This document shows, piece by piece, positions 1-16,400 of a stretch of DNA of 64,000 nucleotides; position 1 is the stretch's first letter; each line of letters starts with the position of its first letter. The stretch is taken from the NCBI GenBank assembly GCA_963693365.1, contig CAVNZM010000009.1, forward strand, positions 5,084,001-5,148,000. Direction: 5' to 3'. The position numbers were made by a program, and so were the translations under genes. The notes below the pieces were generated by a model. It was not told where the DNA came from and made no database searches. It saw nothing but the letters and a program-made list of their open reading frames with translations. The stretch comes from Amoebidium appalachense. Lineage: Eukaryota > Ichthyosporea.

Positions 1-252
1 CGTACTGTGTTCCACATTCTAGTACTCACTGTTCACTCGTACTGTGTTCCACATTCTAGTACTCACTGTTCACTCGTACTGTGTTCCACATTCTAGTTCT
101 CACTGTTCACTCGTACTGTGTTCCACATTCTAGTTCTCACTGTTCACTCGTACTGTGTTCCACATTCTAGTTCTCGCTGTTCACTCGTACTGTGTTCCAC
201 ATTCTAGTTCTCACTGTTCACTCGTACTGTGTTCCACATTCTAGTTCTCACT
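1..252. repeat. 37-bp tandem minisatellite, about 6.8 copies
   Basis: A 37-bp unit beginning CGTACTGTGTTCCACATTCT repeats at 1, 38, 75, 112, 149, 186 and 223. Copies differ at only one or two positions (AGTACT versus AGTTCT), so the array is young. It probably lies in an SMC1 intron, because coding sequence resumes at 460 with a 3' splice site, and it may extend past the window edge. Confidence 0.95.
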
Positions 253-459
253 TCCGAGGATGTTCATCCATTCATTATGCATATATTTTGCGTGTGTGCG
301 GGGGGGGGGGGGGGGGGGGGGGGCTTTATTCCGTGAGCATTCTTCTCTATGTGTATTGGGTTAGAGGGAGTTTTTTTTTTTTTTTTTTTTTTTTTTCTTT
401 TTTGGGGGGGGGGGAGGAATGCCAAATTCACTTTAGTGATAATCTGCCCGTGCACGCAG

Positions 460-2334
<1,875 letters not shown>

Positions 2335-2356
2335 TCACCTCCCGAAAACACACACA

Positions 2357-2417
<61 letters not shown>

Positions 2418-2456
2418 GCGCGCGCACACCCTTCTTTCTCGGCACACACACACACA

Positions 2457-2487
<31 letters not shown>

Positions 2488-3246
2488 ATACACACACACA
2501 CACACACATCACACGCACACACACACACACCCTCTCTCTCCCTTTCAGCAAACCACGTGTCTGTGAGCATGTGCAAACAAAGCAAGACATGTCTCGGCAC
2601 CCAAAGCACACACACCCATAGATTTAGGGGAAAGGTCTCGTTGAAAGTATCCCTGCACCAATTAGAAAATATGTAGATAATATCAAAATGTATTCGCTCG
2701 AGTGACAATAGTATTTAGAAAGATACGTATGAACTGACGCAAGCAAACACTACGAGATACCAAGCGGGTTGATATAAAACCCACACAAAAGGAAATACTT
2801 CAGGTTTACTGTGTTTCACCTTTGCTTAGGTAGGTGTGTGCCCCGGTATATAGGTTGTTGGGTTGTGTGGTTGTGATAGTAAACCCATTGAAAGGTTTCA
2901 TAAGAGTGATCAGCTGGGCAAGTATCGTTTTCTATTTAATGTATTCCAGATTACATGTATCAGTTCAGGGTATTACTGACTGAGTTCAACTGGAGTTATG
3001 TACATGCTACCCGAGGAAACCGCTTTTTGTATCCTTGTATTCCTTTGCACGCCTGCGTTATCCAATATTATATCCAGACAATAAAATGAGTTCATTTTAC
3101 CTGTGCATGTGTGCTCTCGAGACACATATCCCGAATAAATATTTGATCTTATTCCGCAGTGAATTGAAGGCCTGCGTGAGATACCATGTGCACATTGGCC
3201 CCCCCCCCCCCCCCCCCCCCCCTTTCTCCCCGAACCACCACCATCG

Positions 3247-3294
<48 letters not shown>

Positions 3295-3337
3295 GTGCCA
3301 CACACACATCGCGTGTGGAGTCATACACACACGCAAC

Positions 3338-3369
<32 letters not shown>

Positions 3370-3379
3370 AAAGGTGGGG

Positions 3380-3462
<83 letters not shown>

Positions 3463-3580
3463 AGGAAGAGAGGAACCAGGTGCGGCAAAAATTGTGAAAG
3501 AGAAAAAAGCCACCACCACTATTGCTGCCGCCGCCACCACACGCACACACACAAGCTCAACACGCAACACACCGCTAATC
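2335..3580. repeat. Non-coding DNA 3' of SMC1 with (CA)n, (GA)n and an 81-nt G run
   Basis: (CA)n blocks fill about 2348-2530, followed by roughly 650 bp of unique AT-richer DNA (2540-3190) with no convincing ORF. Then come poly-C (3199-3222), (CA)n (3255-3292), (GA)n (3342-3362) and an uninterrupted run of 81 G at 3381-3461. No gene is seen. Confidence 0.85.
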
Positions 3581-4079
3581 AACGTGTACAAGTGTTCTCG
3601 ACCTCCTCTTAGCTATAGCCTCCTACCAGGAATGATAGTTATAACTTCACGGTGAGCATGCTTGTCACATGTACTATTGGCTGTATGACTGTATGAGTAT
3701 ATGACCGGCCGTATGGTAGCCACACGTAACTGTTGCTCGATCGAGTTGATCGGTCTACCACATGCATTATGTATCTGCGTTTGACGGACATATGTATGAC
3801 AGCCTGTAACCGTGGATAACTTAAAAGCTTAGTCAGGTCTCCTGGCCCCGATCCGCGAGGTGCCCACCGAGAGACGGCAGTGCAAAACGGGGTGCACAAG
3901 GAAGATTTAGTCAAAACCAAAGATACTATACTAAGATTATATATTTGCATACACTGCATGCCGTGATGGGTGGGTCGAAAGTTGGCTATGGTGCTCGTAA
4001 TATGCTGAAACTCCAATATAGAATTAACAGCATTGCAGGCCAATTCACTGTTAGGAGACTTCTTGCACCCAGGGAAGAA

Positions 4080-4117
<38 letters not shown>

Positions 4118-4702
4118 TGGCTCTCAGGAGGGAAGCTTAGAGTAGAAGAGGGGAGGAGGAGGGGGGAGGGGGGAGGGAGGGGGGAGGCTTTCAGCGTTAG
4201 TCTTGAAGTTACCATTCTCTAACCACAATGGGGCCAGAGAAACTCCAGACAACAACGGTTCTCTACACCGCTTTCCAAAATCTGTGCACATCTGACTGCG
4301 TCTGGCAAACATATGAGGCCCGGCCAAGTGGGCTGGTCACCCAAATAAAAAAAAAAGACTTTGGGGCTTTCAAATATAGATCTTGTGATTTCACTATTTG
4401 ATGGTGGGAAAAAGACGCAAGTGTTGACGCGATACCGGGCCTTGAGTCGCGTTGTGTATGTGCGGGTCACGTTGTTTGTGTCCTTGTGTGGCGTTGTTTG
4501 GGGGTGAAGATTGTTTTTTTGGTTTTTTTGGTTTTTTTTCTGGGGGTGGGTGTGTGTGTGGGGGGAGGGGGGGGGGGGGGGGGGGGGGTTTCGTGTGGAA
4601 GGGCCTCAGTTCGATTCCCCTATCAAATTGGTGAAATATATTTCCCTTGGGGAAAATACAGCAACCTCCTTGGACGAGGTGGGGAGGGGGAGGGGAGGGG
4701 AA

Positions 4703-4741
<39 letters not shown>

Positions 4742-5310
4742 GCGCAAGCTGATGGGGCTCGAAGGGGGGTCTGCAGCTGCCATCATAATCTGCCGGGCTA
4801 AATAATAGTATGGTGAATTTAAATGACACAATGACCATACGGAGACTCGGGGAGAGCCCACACCACACGGTTTGCAGTTCTTCACTTGAATCATTGGGTC
4901 GCTGCTACATAGCGAGCAGAATAATAATTCTGCTTTCTGCATAACAATTCTGCTTTTTGCAGAATAGCAGTGCTGTAAATATGCAGACTACATATTTTTG
5001 CAATAAGTCTGTCTTTTACAAAGTTCTGTAGTTCTGCTCAGAGCGATGTGTGGCCCAACGATTGGGGCTGTCATCAAAACTTGAAGCTGTCTGCCACAGG
5101 CTCTGAGCTTTCTCTTAGTAGAACTACGTATGTATCCCCTCTTCTCTCCGTACAGCTTGTACCACCGTGCAATTGAGCAAGTATGTAGGGGCCAGATCTA
5201 GTGGAAGATTTTCGTCGGGACATATTGTACTAATATACACGTGCATAAGTAAATTACCTCAGTTGTAGCTTGCAATCACCACCACCATCGCACACAAAAG
5301 TATAAATACA

Positions 5311-5366
<56 letters not shown>

Positions 5367-5398
5367 CACACGCACGCACGCACGCACACACACACACG
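5311..5398. repeat. (ACGC)n tetranucleotide microsatellite
   Basis: ACGC units run almost perfectly from 5311, then degrade to ACAC by about 5398. Confidence 0.9.
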
Positions 5399-6486
5399 CT
5401 CGTGCGCACACTGACAAAGCCTTGAGCACGAACAAAAAAAACAAAAAAAACCATTACCATTTATGCCTCCGCCGCACGCCACACACACACCAAGTCTTAG
5501 ACATGCACACAATGCACCTCTATTCAACTTGCATAAACCTGCCTCCTCTAAAGTTCCTGAGCAGGGTTATTAAATTATTTAAGTACCACGGTGGGTCAAT
5601 ATGTATGTATAACATACCATAATGTATAACTGGCTGTATATTAGCAATGGCTCAAGTTGATCGTTCTGCCATGTCTACCCAACAGCATGCACAGTGTGTT
5701 ACCGTAGGTACAAGAATTAGGTTTTCTGGGCGGTGTACCCACCCACCCAGAGGCGGTGCCGCACTGTGCTAATTGGGCTCACAAAAAAGATTAGTTAGGC
5801 TAGAAAACAAACAATGTAACTTATGATAACAAGGTAGTGGTGGGTGGTGGTTCGAATGCTTGCTATGATGCTTGTAAAACCGTTGAAACCAGCCATGATG
5901 GAACAACGTACATATACGTAATTACGTTATTTAGCAGCAATTTACTTGCTTACCTGAGCATCTCCCGCTGGAGGGGAAGGTGGGGGGGGGGGGGGGGGGG
6001 GGGGGGGCTTAGCTTTCAGCATCATTCATGAAGCTACATTTGCTCGGCGACTGGCAGGCATTTCTGCCAGGTTGCATGCACATTTTTTGACTGCAACTGG
6101 CATTATGAGGTCCGGCTGAAGCGGGCTGGTCACCCAGGGGACATGAACTTGTGGGTTTCTTATGTTTGGTATATTTGCAACTGTTTAATTGTGGGAAAAG
6201 CTAAAGGGACACGAGTATGTTGAAGGGATCCCGTGCCACAGGTTCTGCATTAAGTTGATACGTGGTGGCGGCGGCGGGCCACTTTGTCGTCATAAGACCC
6301 CCCCCCCCCCAACCCCGTCATAAGCCCCCCCCCCCCCCCCCCCCCCCCCACCACCACCACCACCACCACCACCACCACCACCACCACCCCCGGAAAAAAA
6401 AGAAAAAAAAAAAAAAAAAAAAAAAGCCGAGGCTAGCATGCAAGTACAGTATCATTGCAATGCTCTCTATGACAGAAAATCCCCCC

Positions 6487-6517
<31 letters not shown>

Positions 6518-6629
6518 GAAAAAAAGAAAAAAGAAAAAGAAAAAAAACCCCCCCAAACCACCACGTCCAACCAACACCACCACCCATGGCATTCCAAGTC
6601 GTTTCACCATCTTCCTGTTTCTTTGGTGT

Positions 6630-6702
<73 letters not shown>

Positions 6703-7280
6703 TGTGTGTGTGTGTGCGCGTATGTGTGTGCGTGTGTGTGTCTGTCTGTGTGTGTTTGTGTGTGTGCGTGCGTGTGTGTGGATATCTACACTTTAAGTTA
6801 TGCATGTGTTCCACAACCTGGGTGTTGTGGGCGCTCTTCTTGTGTTTATTGCTGTTTTTGTTTGGGTGGTGTGGTGTGTGTGTGTGTGTACGTATGGGCA
6901 TGTGTTGCGTGTGTCCTTGTGTTGGTGTCTGCATATTTTGGGTTTTAAGGGATTAGGGCCTTGGGGGATTTGGTTTTTTTTGTTGGTTTTTTTGGTGTTG
7001 GGGAAGGGGGGGGGGGGGGGGGGAGGGGACAGGGGGAAGGGGGGAAGGGGAGGGGGGGAGGGGGGGGGGGGGGGAGGGGAGGGGACAGGGGGAAGTGGGG
7101 AAGGGGAGGGGGGGAGGGGGGGGGGGGGGGGGGGGGAGCATGTGGAAGCTTCTCAGTTTGGGCCCAGAAAATATCGACGAATCGATCTCCATTGGGAATA
7201 ATAACCTCCTCTGACGGGAGGGAGGGAGGGGGAGGAGGGGGAGGAGGGGGGGCAGGGCTCATTTTTTCTTTTTTTTTTTT

Positions 7281-7335
<55 letters not shown>

Positions 7336-7778
7336 GGGGCAGGGCTCATTTGGTGGTGGTGGTGGTGGGGGGGGGGGGGGGGGGGGCAGGGGAGACCAGG
7401 GGGCGAGGGGGGGGGGGGGGGGGGGGGAGGGGTGGGGGGGGGATCCGGAGGGTAGAGCTTTCAGCGTTAAATGATTCTTGGGGCAACCATGCTCAGTCCA
7501 CACTGCGGCCGTGGCCAGAGGAACACTGCAACATGGTCGCCACAATGATGCGCAATCATATGCCGCCCAGTTGAAATGGGGATGGTCACTCCAGGGAACA
7601 TAAACTTTAGGGTTTCCTATAAATGGGGCTGTGATTTCACTGGTGATTGTGGGACAAGGACACAAGTGTTGATGAGACACCGGGCCAAAGGTTGCGTTGT
7701 GTATGTGTGGGTATGCATGTTGTGTGTGTCCTTGTCGTGGTTAAATGCATAGCATATTGGGGGTGGAAATTGCTTTTG

Positions 7779-7880
7779 TTTGTTTGTTTGTTTGTTTGTT
7801 TGTTTGTTTTTGTTTGTTTGTTTGTTTGTTTGTTTGTTTGTCTGTTTGTTTGTTTGTTTGTTTGTCTGTTTGTTTGTTTT
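7779..7880. repeat. (GTTT)n tetranucleotide microsatellite
   Basis: About 25 units of TTTG/GTTT with a few TCTG variants, next to a G run at 7906-7942. Confidence 0.9.
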
Positions 7881-7903
7881 TTTGGGAGGGAGAGGAAGTA
7901 GGG

Positions 7904-7944
<41 letters not shown>

Positions 7945-8366
7945 AGCTGATAGGGGTTGAAGGGGCTTTTTACGTAATCATCAACAACGGCACGGTATTT
8001 TGTGGTGACCATTCTCTGCAGCTGCCATCCTTATTTATCTGCGAGGCTATATGCTATAGATAGATATAGATATGTATACCATCTACTTGAGGGAGGGGGA
8101 GGGGGGGGGAGAGGGGTAGATTGCAACCATTCCATTGCGGTGAAATGAGGGGGTCTGACTCGGGACAGGTTGGGGTAGGTATGTAGGGATAAGAGCGGAA
8201 AGAGGACAATAGATTCAATGTCGGGAGAAGTCGGGTCTGGGTTGGGCTCTGATTCGGGGAAGGAGGGACGGGGGGGGGGGGGGATAAATCTGTGACGGGA
8301 TTAAATCTTTTGGAACTGGATTACATGGATGGGTAGGTGATATGGGAGGGTGGAGGTCTGTGTGTG

Positions 8367-8521
<155 letters not shown>

Positions 8522-8570
8522 TTGTGCATGGGATAGCCTGTAGGTTGGGAGAGGGGGGCGGGGGAGCGGG

Positions 8571-8614
<44 letters not shown>

Positions 8615-10208
8615 GGGGCAGGGGGGGGGGGGGGGGGGGGGGGGGGGGAAGGGGAAGGGGGGGATTCCGTGAGCATATGCGCCTAAGAGCAGCCGTCATT
8701 TGATTTTTGCAACCACCACCACAACCGCACGCACGCAGGCACGCACGCACGCAGGCACGCACGCAAGCAGGCAGGCAGGCACGCACGCGCGCACACACGC
8801 ACGCGCGCACATACACACTGTTTTACGCACACCGTGCGCACTCACACACGCACACACGCTGTTGCACACATACACAAACGCACACACGCACACAGTGACT
8901 CTGCGGTTAACTAATCTTTGTTTGACAGACACAGTTTGTAATGTATGTGATGCGGCCGGTGGCTACCGCCAGACGCACTAGTGCAGTGCTGAATAAAGCC
9001 CGAGGTTTGCTAAGCGAATATGTCAACCATGCCAAGCCATGGTGGCTGATCAAGGCTCCTAAAAATCTGAACTTCCCAATACGGAATCACCATGACGTGA
9101 AAACAGCAGCTCAAGCTTACTTTCGGTACTTTCGGGAAAAAAGAACAGAAACAGGACACCATCTCGAACGAGGTTAGGTTGCCTTTTTCTAAACAGTCTA
9201 GGGAGGCGATCTATGTAGTGCAAAAATTTCCCGGTGCACAGAAATTTCCTGACAAGGGAGGGGGGGGGGGGGGGGGGGAGGGAGAGAGAGAGGGGGGGGG
9301 GGGGGGGGGGGAACATAGTACGTTCACTGCATCATTCAGTGGGCGACTAATTTCTGCCCGACACTTGCCACCAGACAAGTGCAACCGTCAAGCAAACGAC
9401 GATGCCTGCTAGTATGCAGGAACAAATGACTGCCACTGGCATGCGAGGTTCGGTTTGATGGGCTGGTCACCCAGGGAAGATGAACTCGGTGTTTGGATCT
9501 TATGTTTGGAACTGTCTTCAACTTTTTGATTGTGGGACAAGACACACCTATGTTTCCGACACAGCGTCCGAGCGAGTTGAACCGTGGCTGCTGGCCACTG
9601 TGGCATGGTCATAATTTTCGTTTGAGTCATAATGGTTTATTCAATGCTGCGCGTATAATGCACATGCATGATTAGTTAGCTGCAATTAAATTATGTTGCA
9701 TCTGCCTGTGTATTCCATGCCAAAAATTCAAATGAGTATTGAAATTCAAGCTGTCAGTGAGCCTGAGTCCGGCAAAACCCCGTATATATGTACTCGGTAA
9801 GCTACCACATACTATGGGATCAGGCGTTTGTTGTGTTCTCTTCGACTAAAGTCTGCCTGGTGTGTTCGAAATTAAATCCGTTCTAGCCATTCTATAGCCA
9901 TACATACGTTACTCTCTAAGGTTTAGATGTTAAAGGATGCATATATTTGCATAACTGCCCCCATGATAAGCATGATGCTTTAGGATGGTCTCTGGCAGTT
10001 AAGTCCCCCCTCCCCCCCCCCCCCCCCCCCCTCTCCCCCCCCCCCCCCCCCCCCCCCCCACACACACACACAAACAAATACACTTGCACACACACTAGAC
10101 ACACATATACACACGTGCACACAGTACGTGAACCCCACCGACCCACCCCTATTGGGCAGACATGGGGAAGGGGGTGGGGGGTGGGGGTTGGTTGTGGTGT
10201 GTGTGTGT

Positions 10209-10239
<31 letters not shown>

Positions 10240-10331
10240 GGGGGGGGGGAGGATCAAATACTGCAGGGGGTTATCTAATATTCATGTCATTGAAATGACC
10301 CGGATCCGCAAAGACAGCTTCAAACGTGTGT

Positions 10332-10371
<40 letters not shown>

Positions 10372-10376
10372 CGTGC

Positions 10377-10444
<68 letters not shown>

Positions 10445-11300
10445 CGGGTGGGTGGGTGGTGGGGGGGGGGGGGGGGAGGAGGGGGAGGGGGCGGGGGAGG
10501 AGAGGGGAGGGGGAGAGGGGAAGGGGGTTAGGGAGGGGGGGGGGGGGGAGGGGGTTGTATGTACGCGCAGCATGTGTTGTGTGTAGTTGTGGTTGTTGTT
10601 TATGTTGTTGTTTCGTGTGCGCGCCGCGCGCACGTGCGTGTGTGGGTGTGTGTGTGTGTGTGTATGTGGTGGTGATGGCTGAGGTAGGCGAGAAGGGTGG
10701 GAGGGGAAAGGGGGGGGGGGGGGGGGGGGGTACGTACGCGTGTACAGATTATTAACCCAGGTTATTGGTGCCTTTGAAGTTGTCGTGCCATTGTTTGTAG
10801 AATCTTGCCCATGGGGGTGTGCACGCGTACTGTGTGTGGTTGCGTGCGTGTATGTGTGTGTGGTTGTGTGTGGGTTCGGGTGTGGGGGAGGGGGAGGGGG
10901 TAACGGGGTTGTTGGAAACCCTCCCTCAGCTCGGAACCCCTTGAAACTTAAAAATGAGTTCCCAGGGGAGAAGGGGATCGGGGGAGGGGGGAGGGGGGGG
11001 GGGGGGGGGAGGAGCGTAGGTCTTTCAGCATTTTGGTTAATGGTTGGGAGACCATGAACTGATTGCAGGTTGCCACGAGATGAAATGGTTGACCAAAACA
11101 AGTTGTGCCAGTGTAAAGGGCGGCTGCAACTGGCATTGAGTGGTAGAAATGGGATGGTCACCCGGAGAAAGGAATTTTTCTCAGTGAATTTACTGGATGA
11201 ATGTGTTTTTTCTTTTCGATTGTGGGACATTTACAGGGACGTACATGCCACGAAACGGGTTTGTCAAGCAATGTTGTAACTTACTAGAACTCGTAGCTTG

Positions 11301-12310
11301 GAGTTAGCCATCTGGTCTGGCAGTATTACATAGGGCACTGCACGAATGTACTGAAAGGTGTTGACCACCAACATGTAAACCAGTTTTACTTAGTTGTTGT
11401 TGAGTGCAGAATGGACAGGCTGTACTAAGAATACCACGATTGCAAAAAATAGGCTACAGTATAAGTACTGCCATAAAAAGCATTATATACGATTAATGCC
11501 ACGATTAAACAGGAATTTTTTTAATCATTATAACGTAATGAGCTGGCCGTGCTTGAGAGAGCAGTGACTGGCGTGATGCTGTGTTGCGGCATCGTGAATA
11601 CCCAATGGCATGTGGGGACGGCCCGGGTAAAATATATTCTCGGCTACAGTGCTTGCAGGCAGGCCCTTAAATACAGCCCGTAGATTGTATGCCAGTGTTG
11701 TGTTTATTATTCAACTGAGCATTATAAATATTTCAAAGTGCTCCTTTTCTGTTTCCTTAAAGTTTCTTTTTTTCTCTTTCTTTCACAGCTTTCTTTTCTT
11801 TTCTTTTCTGTTCTGTTCTTTTCTTTTCTTTTTTTTTTCTTTTCTTTTTTTCTTTTTTTTTTTTTTTTGGAGGGGGGGGGAGGGGGGGGGGGGGGGGGGG
11901 GGGGGGGATCAGTTCATGCAGCCTGCGCATCATCTGGCAGCCTGGCAGAAATGCATGGGCATAGCACAGACCGGCTGACGGGAAGAGAGGGTAGGTGTCT
12001 TTCTGCATCATGATCATACACGTGTGTTTTTTTTTTTGTTTTTTTTTTTGTTTTTTTGTTTTTTTTTGGGGGGGGGGGGGAGGGGGGGGGGGGGGGGATT
12101 GCAATTATGTCCTGGGATAAATTGGGGGGGCCTCCGGGAGCTAGCACTGGTTAGAGCAAACAGCTGCATAGAAATTGAAAGCCTTCCCGGCGGGGCAAGT
12201 ATGAGAGAATCAACCTGAGAAAGGCAGCATCATGTAAAGGGAAGTAATATGTATGTGAGAGGAAAGTGTACACGTATACAGTAGATGATGCATGTATATA
12301 TATTACCGTC

Positions 12311-12387
<77 letters not shown>

Positions 12388-12514
12388 CGGGCGCACGGGC
12401 ACATGTGGGTGTTGACGATGAATGTGTACTGGCGGTGTGTTCAGGTGTGTGTGTGTGTGTTTCGTGTGTTTCCCCCCCCCTCCCCCCCCCCCCCCCCCCC
12501 CCCCCCAAAAAAAA

Positions 12515-12544
<30 letters not shown>
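11301..12544. other. Non-coding DNA with T-rich, poly-G and (GT)n tracts
   Basis: The first 400 bp are unique and AT-rich with no coherent ORF. A TTTTC-rich block (11760-11868), two G runs (11872-11907, 12068-12097) and (GT)n at about 12313-12379 follow. C and G runs at 12472-12546 lead into the hairpin at 12545. Confidence 0.7.
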
Positions 12545-12548
<4 letters not shown>

Positions 12549-12660
12549 CCAACCAATTGGTTATATTCGTAGCTTATGTGGCAAGGCTTCATGGAGAAAA
12601 TCTTCCATGAAGCCTTACCACATAAGCTGACAAAGACTCTTAATCAAGTAGTTGGGTTCC
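12545..12660. repeat. Hairpin-forming inverted repeat, MITE-like
   Basis: Arms 12571-12595 and 12604-12628 are 25 bp with a single mismatch around an 8-nt loop. Outer GGACCCAAC (12545-12553) and GTTGGGTTCC (12651-12660) also pair. The element is bounded by homopolymers on both sides. A miniature inverted-repeat element is the likeliest reading; no target-site duplication can be defined. Confidence 0.8.
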
Positions 12661-13600
<940 letters not shown>

Positions 13601-14145
13601 ACCACAGGTAAACAATACCGTGATATTTGCTGCGCCGATATCAACGCCTATAACACATGTGCAGGGCATATTGATATTGTTGCGTCTGTAGCAACGTCGA
13701 GGGCTAACCGTAGTATTGACGGGTGCAATTGTTGCACCTATTACCTTTGGAGGCCTAGACGTTGATCCCGACGGTGACAACTACACGCACTGTGAAACTG
13801 GTTGTGCTATCGGCTCCCGACGATAGCTGTGCTCCCCCCCTCCCCCCCCCCCCCCCCCCCCCAAAACCACCTTCCCACCCACCCCGCCTCCTTTCCCAGC
13901 AAGCAGGCACCTGTGATTATTGAATACACGTGATATCACACTTTATTTACGTGCTACTGCACGTTCAATCATAACACGTTCACTCATTTGAGGTGGTAAC
14001 CGTATCACCTGGTTGCACCCATACAGTATCACATTTTGTTGCATGCTAGGGGTTGGGCGCTACTTTCCATTTTCTGGTAGGTGGGCTACGTGTCAATATA
14101 GGCATTTATCTATAACCCGAATTTCGTTGTATGCATACAAGGCTT

Positions 14146-14681
14146 GCTGGGCAGCTGTGACCTCCGTTTGTAATCTGGTCTGCACCAAACAAGAATACTA
14201 CGTGTAGAAGCTACAAAGTCCAGAGCGATCAGAAAGAGACAAGCCTAGCTTCTCCAGGGGAGTCGGTTCTCAAAACTCCTAACTAGTTCGTGCACTTAGT
14301 CTTGTTAGCAATCGGCAACGAGTTGCCCCTCCTGCTCACCGTTAAACACTTTTGCAGTGCAAAAGATTCCTCGCCTCCTGCCGGATCGGTGGGGAAGACT
14401 TTTGACAGCTTTAGCTGGGCAGCTGTGACCACCGTTTGTAATCTGGTCTGCACCAAACAAGAATACTACGTGTAGAAGCTACAAAGTCCAGAGCGATCAG
14501 AAAGAGACAAGCCTAGCTTCTCCAGGGGAGTCGGTTCTCAAAACTCCTAACTAGTTCGTGCACTTAGTCTTGTTAGCAATCGGCAACGAGTTGCCCCTCC
14601 TGCTCACCGTTAAACACTTCTGCAGTGCAAAAGATTCCTCGCCTCCTGCCGGATCGGTGGGGAAGACTTTTGACAGCTTTA
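14146..14681. repeat. 268-bp tandem duplication
   Basis: GCTGGGCAGCTGTGACC starts at 14146 and again at 14414. The copies (14146-14413, 14414-14681) differ at very few bases, for example CTCCG/CACCG and TTTTGC/TTCTGC, so the event is recent. After copy 2 the sequence continues into a frame (14558-14800, ending LNSEHVKGQG) that copy 1 lacks, so copy 1 looks like a truncated repeat of that stretch. Confidence 0.95.
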
Positions 14682-14800
14682 TCAAGCGCTTGGAAGTGCG
14701 ACTTGAGCGCACGCGCCGCGCTGTGCTGCAGGTGTACGATGGGTGGGGAAAAAGTGAGCTTTGGCCCTTGAACAGCGAACACGTTAAAGGACAGGGATAG
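14558..14800 (+). CDS. Possible exon or small ORF, 80 aa, unknown
   Basis: The frame starts within copy 2 of the 268-bp duplication and extends into unique sequence reading FIKRLEVRLERTRRAVLQVY, a plausible amphipathic helix rich in Arg and Glu, ending GQG and TAG. The duplicated copy carries the first part only and is then interrupted. A nearby DNA motif, CTTTGGCCCTTGAACA, resembles sequence at the start of the zinc-motif gene at 18.16 kb, so the two may share ancestry. No family is recognised and no splice sites were confirmed. Confidence 0.25.
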   Translation: MHLVLLAIGNELPLLLTVKHFCSAKDSSPPAGSVGKTFDSFIKRLEVRLERTRRAVLQVYDGWGKSELWPLNSEHVKGQG

Positions 14801-15938
14801 AAGGACGAGAGGTGGCTATAGTTAGTTGGCAAACTGTTCAGTAACCACGTGTAGCCCTAGCACGTAGCTCTTTGAAAGGCTAATGCACACCAGTTAAGGA
14901 GCGTGGTGAGGTCAGCCCGAACTACTTACGTTTGCATCTTTTTCTTCCTGTGAAGGTGCACGTTTGCCTTTTGCAGGAGCACCAACCAATAACAAAAGGC
15001 TACGTAGAAGTCTACTGCGTAAAAGTAGCGTCGAACCAGCAAGTAATAATTACTATGAGTTAAACAAAAGCACATATTATTCACGTCAATGCAATAACAA
15101 CAGTAGCTGGCTACAACATCCGCCAAAGCTATCGCCACGCAAACAACGACAAACAAAATGAAAGGCCCTCTTACCTTGAGCTGCGCCGTGGCACTCCACC
15201 AGCTTCTCAAGTTCTGCTACCGGTCATTCTTAAGGCTAACCGTGGTTAAATGGCACAGCGCTACGTGTACTCAACAGCGCTACGTGTACTCAACAACTGC
15301 CGCGGAAGGGTACTTGTCGGTTGAACGACAAAAACTTGCACCACATCTTCAGTGTTAGACAAAAATGATTGTCAGTCTCCACCAACTGAGGCAAGATTTT
15401 TTGTCGACATGACTCTTGGGATAAACATGGAATGCATAGAGCTCTTGGCGATTGGCTAGAAAAAAAAGATCGGTGCAAAGCAATAAATGAGAAGTTTTAG
15501 TGTACGCATATGGACCACAATTTTGGTTTTATTTTATACATTTATTACATATAAAACACAAAATATTATAATTAATGCTATATGTGCTACTTAACAAGTC
15601 TTAGTATATTCGTGTATGATGGAAACAGGGCCTGTAACAGTCCTATGAATTGGAATTTACTTCGTTCCATTTTGTGTCCGATAATTGGCTAATGGGGGTT
15701 CCAGCGGTTTTTTCGACTTCGTAAATTTTGTAAGTTGGCGGCGGTTATGCCCACGTAGGTTTGCAGTGAATGGCCGTGGGGCAGGAGAGCGAATTAATTA
15801 TTGGAGGGGGCCCGGCCCGCGGGGGGCCACGGACAGGGGAGGGGGGGGGGGGGGGGGGGGTCTCGGAATTGAGGGGGGGAGGGGTGTGTGGCCGGGCGGG
15901 CGGGGGGGGGGGGGGGGGGGGGGGGGGGAGGTCACGGT

Positions 15939-16004
<66 letters not shown>

Positions 16005-16400
16005 CGTAGTCTGTATCATGCCAGGGGTACAGCAGACGGAGGCATGGACACGACAAGTACACTATCAGTGACATATACACTGCTACCGACACTGCCAGTA
16101 ACAGTACTGATGCATGTGGCGGTAAAACGGGTGGGGTCAAACGCACCCCATATTGATATCGGCGTTGATATCGGCGGTACCAATTTCACGGGATTGTTTA
16201 CCTGTGCACACACACACACACACACCGTCACACGCATACACATACATTGTCGCACACACGCACACACGCACACACGCACACACGCACACACGAACACACG
16301 CACACACGTGGCACACGTGCACGCACAAACGGACAACGGGGTCCGGGGCCCTGGACACAGCCCAGCACTGATGCGGCTCACGAGCCTTTCTAATGGGCGA
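14801..16400. other. Mostly unique DNA with an (AT)n tract and an inverted actin-like ATPase motif
   Basis: A 20-bp direct duplication occurs at about 15256-15294. G runs at 15841-15860 and 15902-15928 precede (AT)n at 15942-16002. At 16140-16205 the + strand reads IGVDIGGTNFTGLFTC directly before (CA)n; a similar stretch sits inverted at 13600-13660. No complete gene is visible. Confidence 0.5.
15942..16002. repeat. (AT)n microsatellite, 61 bp
   Basis: Pure alternating AT, the only such tract in the window and a strong cruciform candidate. Confidence 0.95.

Noticed and set aside
4590-4625. CAGTTCGATTCCCC, a B-box or T-loop lookalike
   Set aside because: No T-stem pairing and no acceptor or anticodon arms; the other copy of this repeat lacks the motif.
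8941-9177. 78-codon + ORF ending TETGHHLERG
   Set aside because: Composition is protein-like, but there is no splice support, no motif and no copy elsewhere in the window.
10271-11230. 319-codon minus-strand ORF rich in Pro and His-Thr
   Set aside because: Encoded by (CA)n and C runs; the unique stretches show no protein-like pattern.
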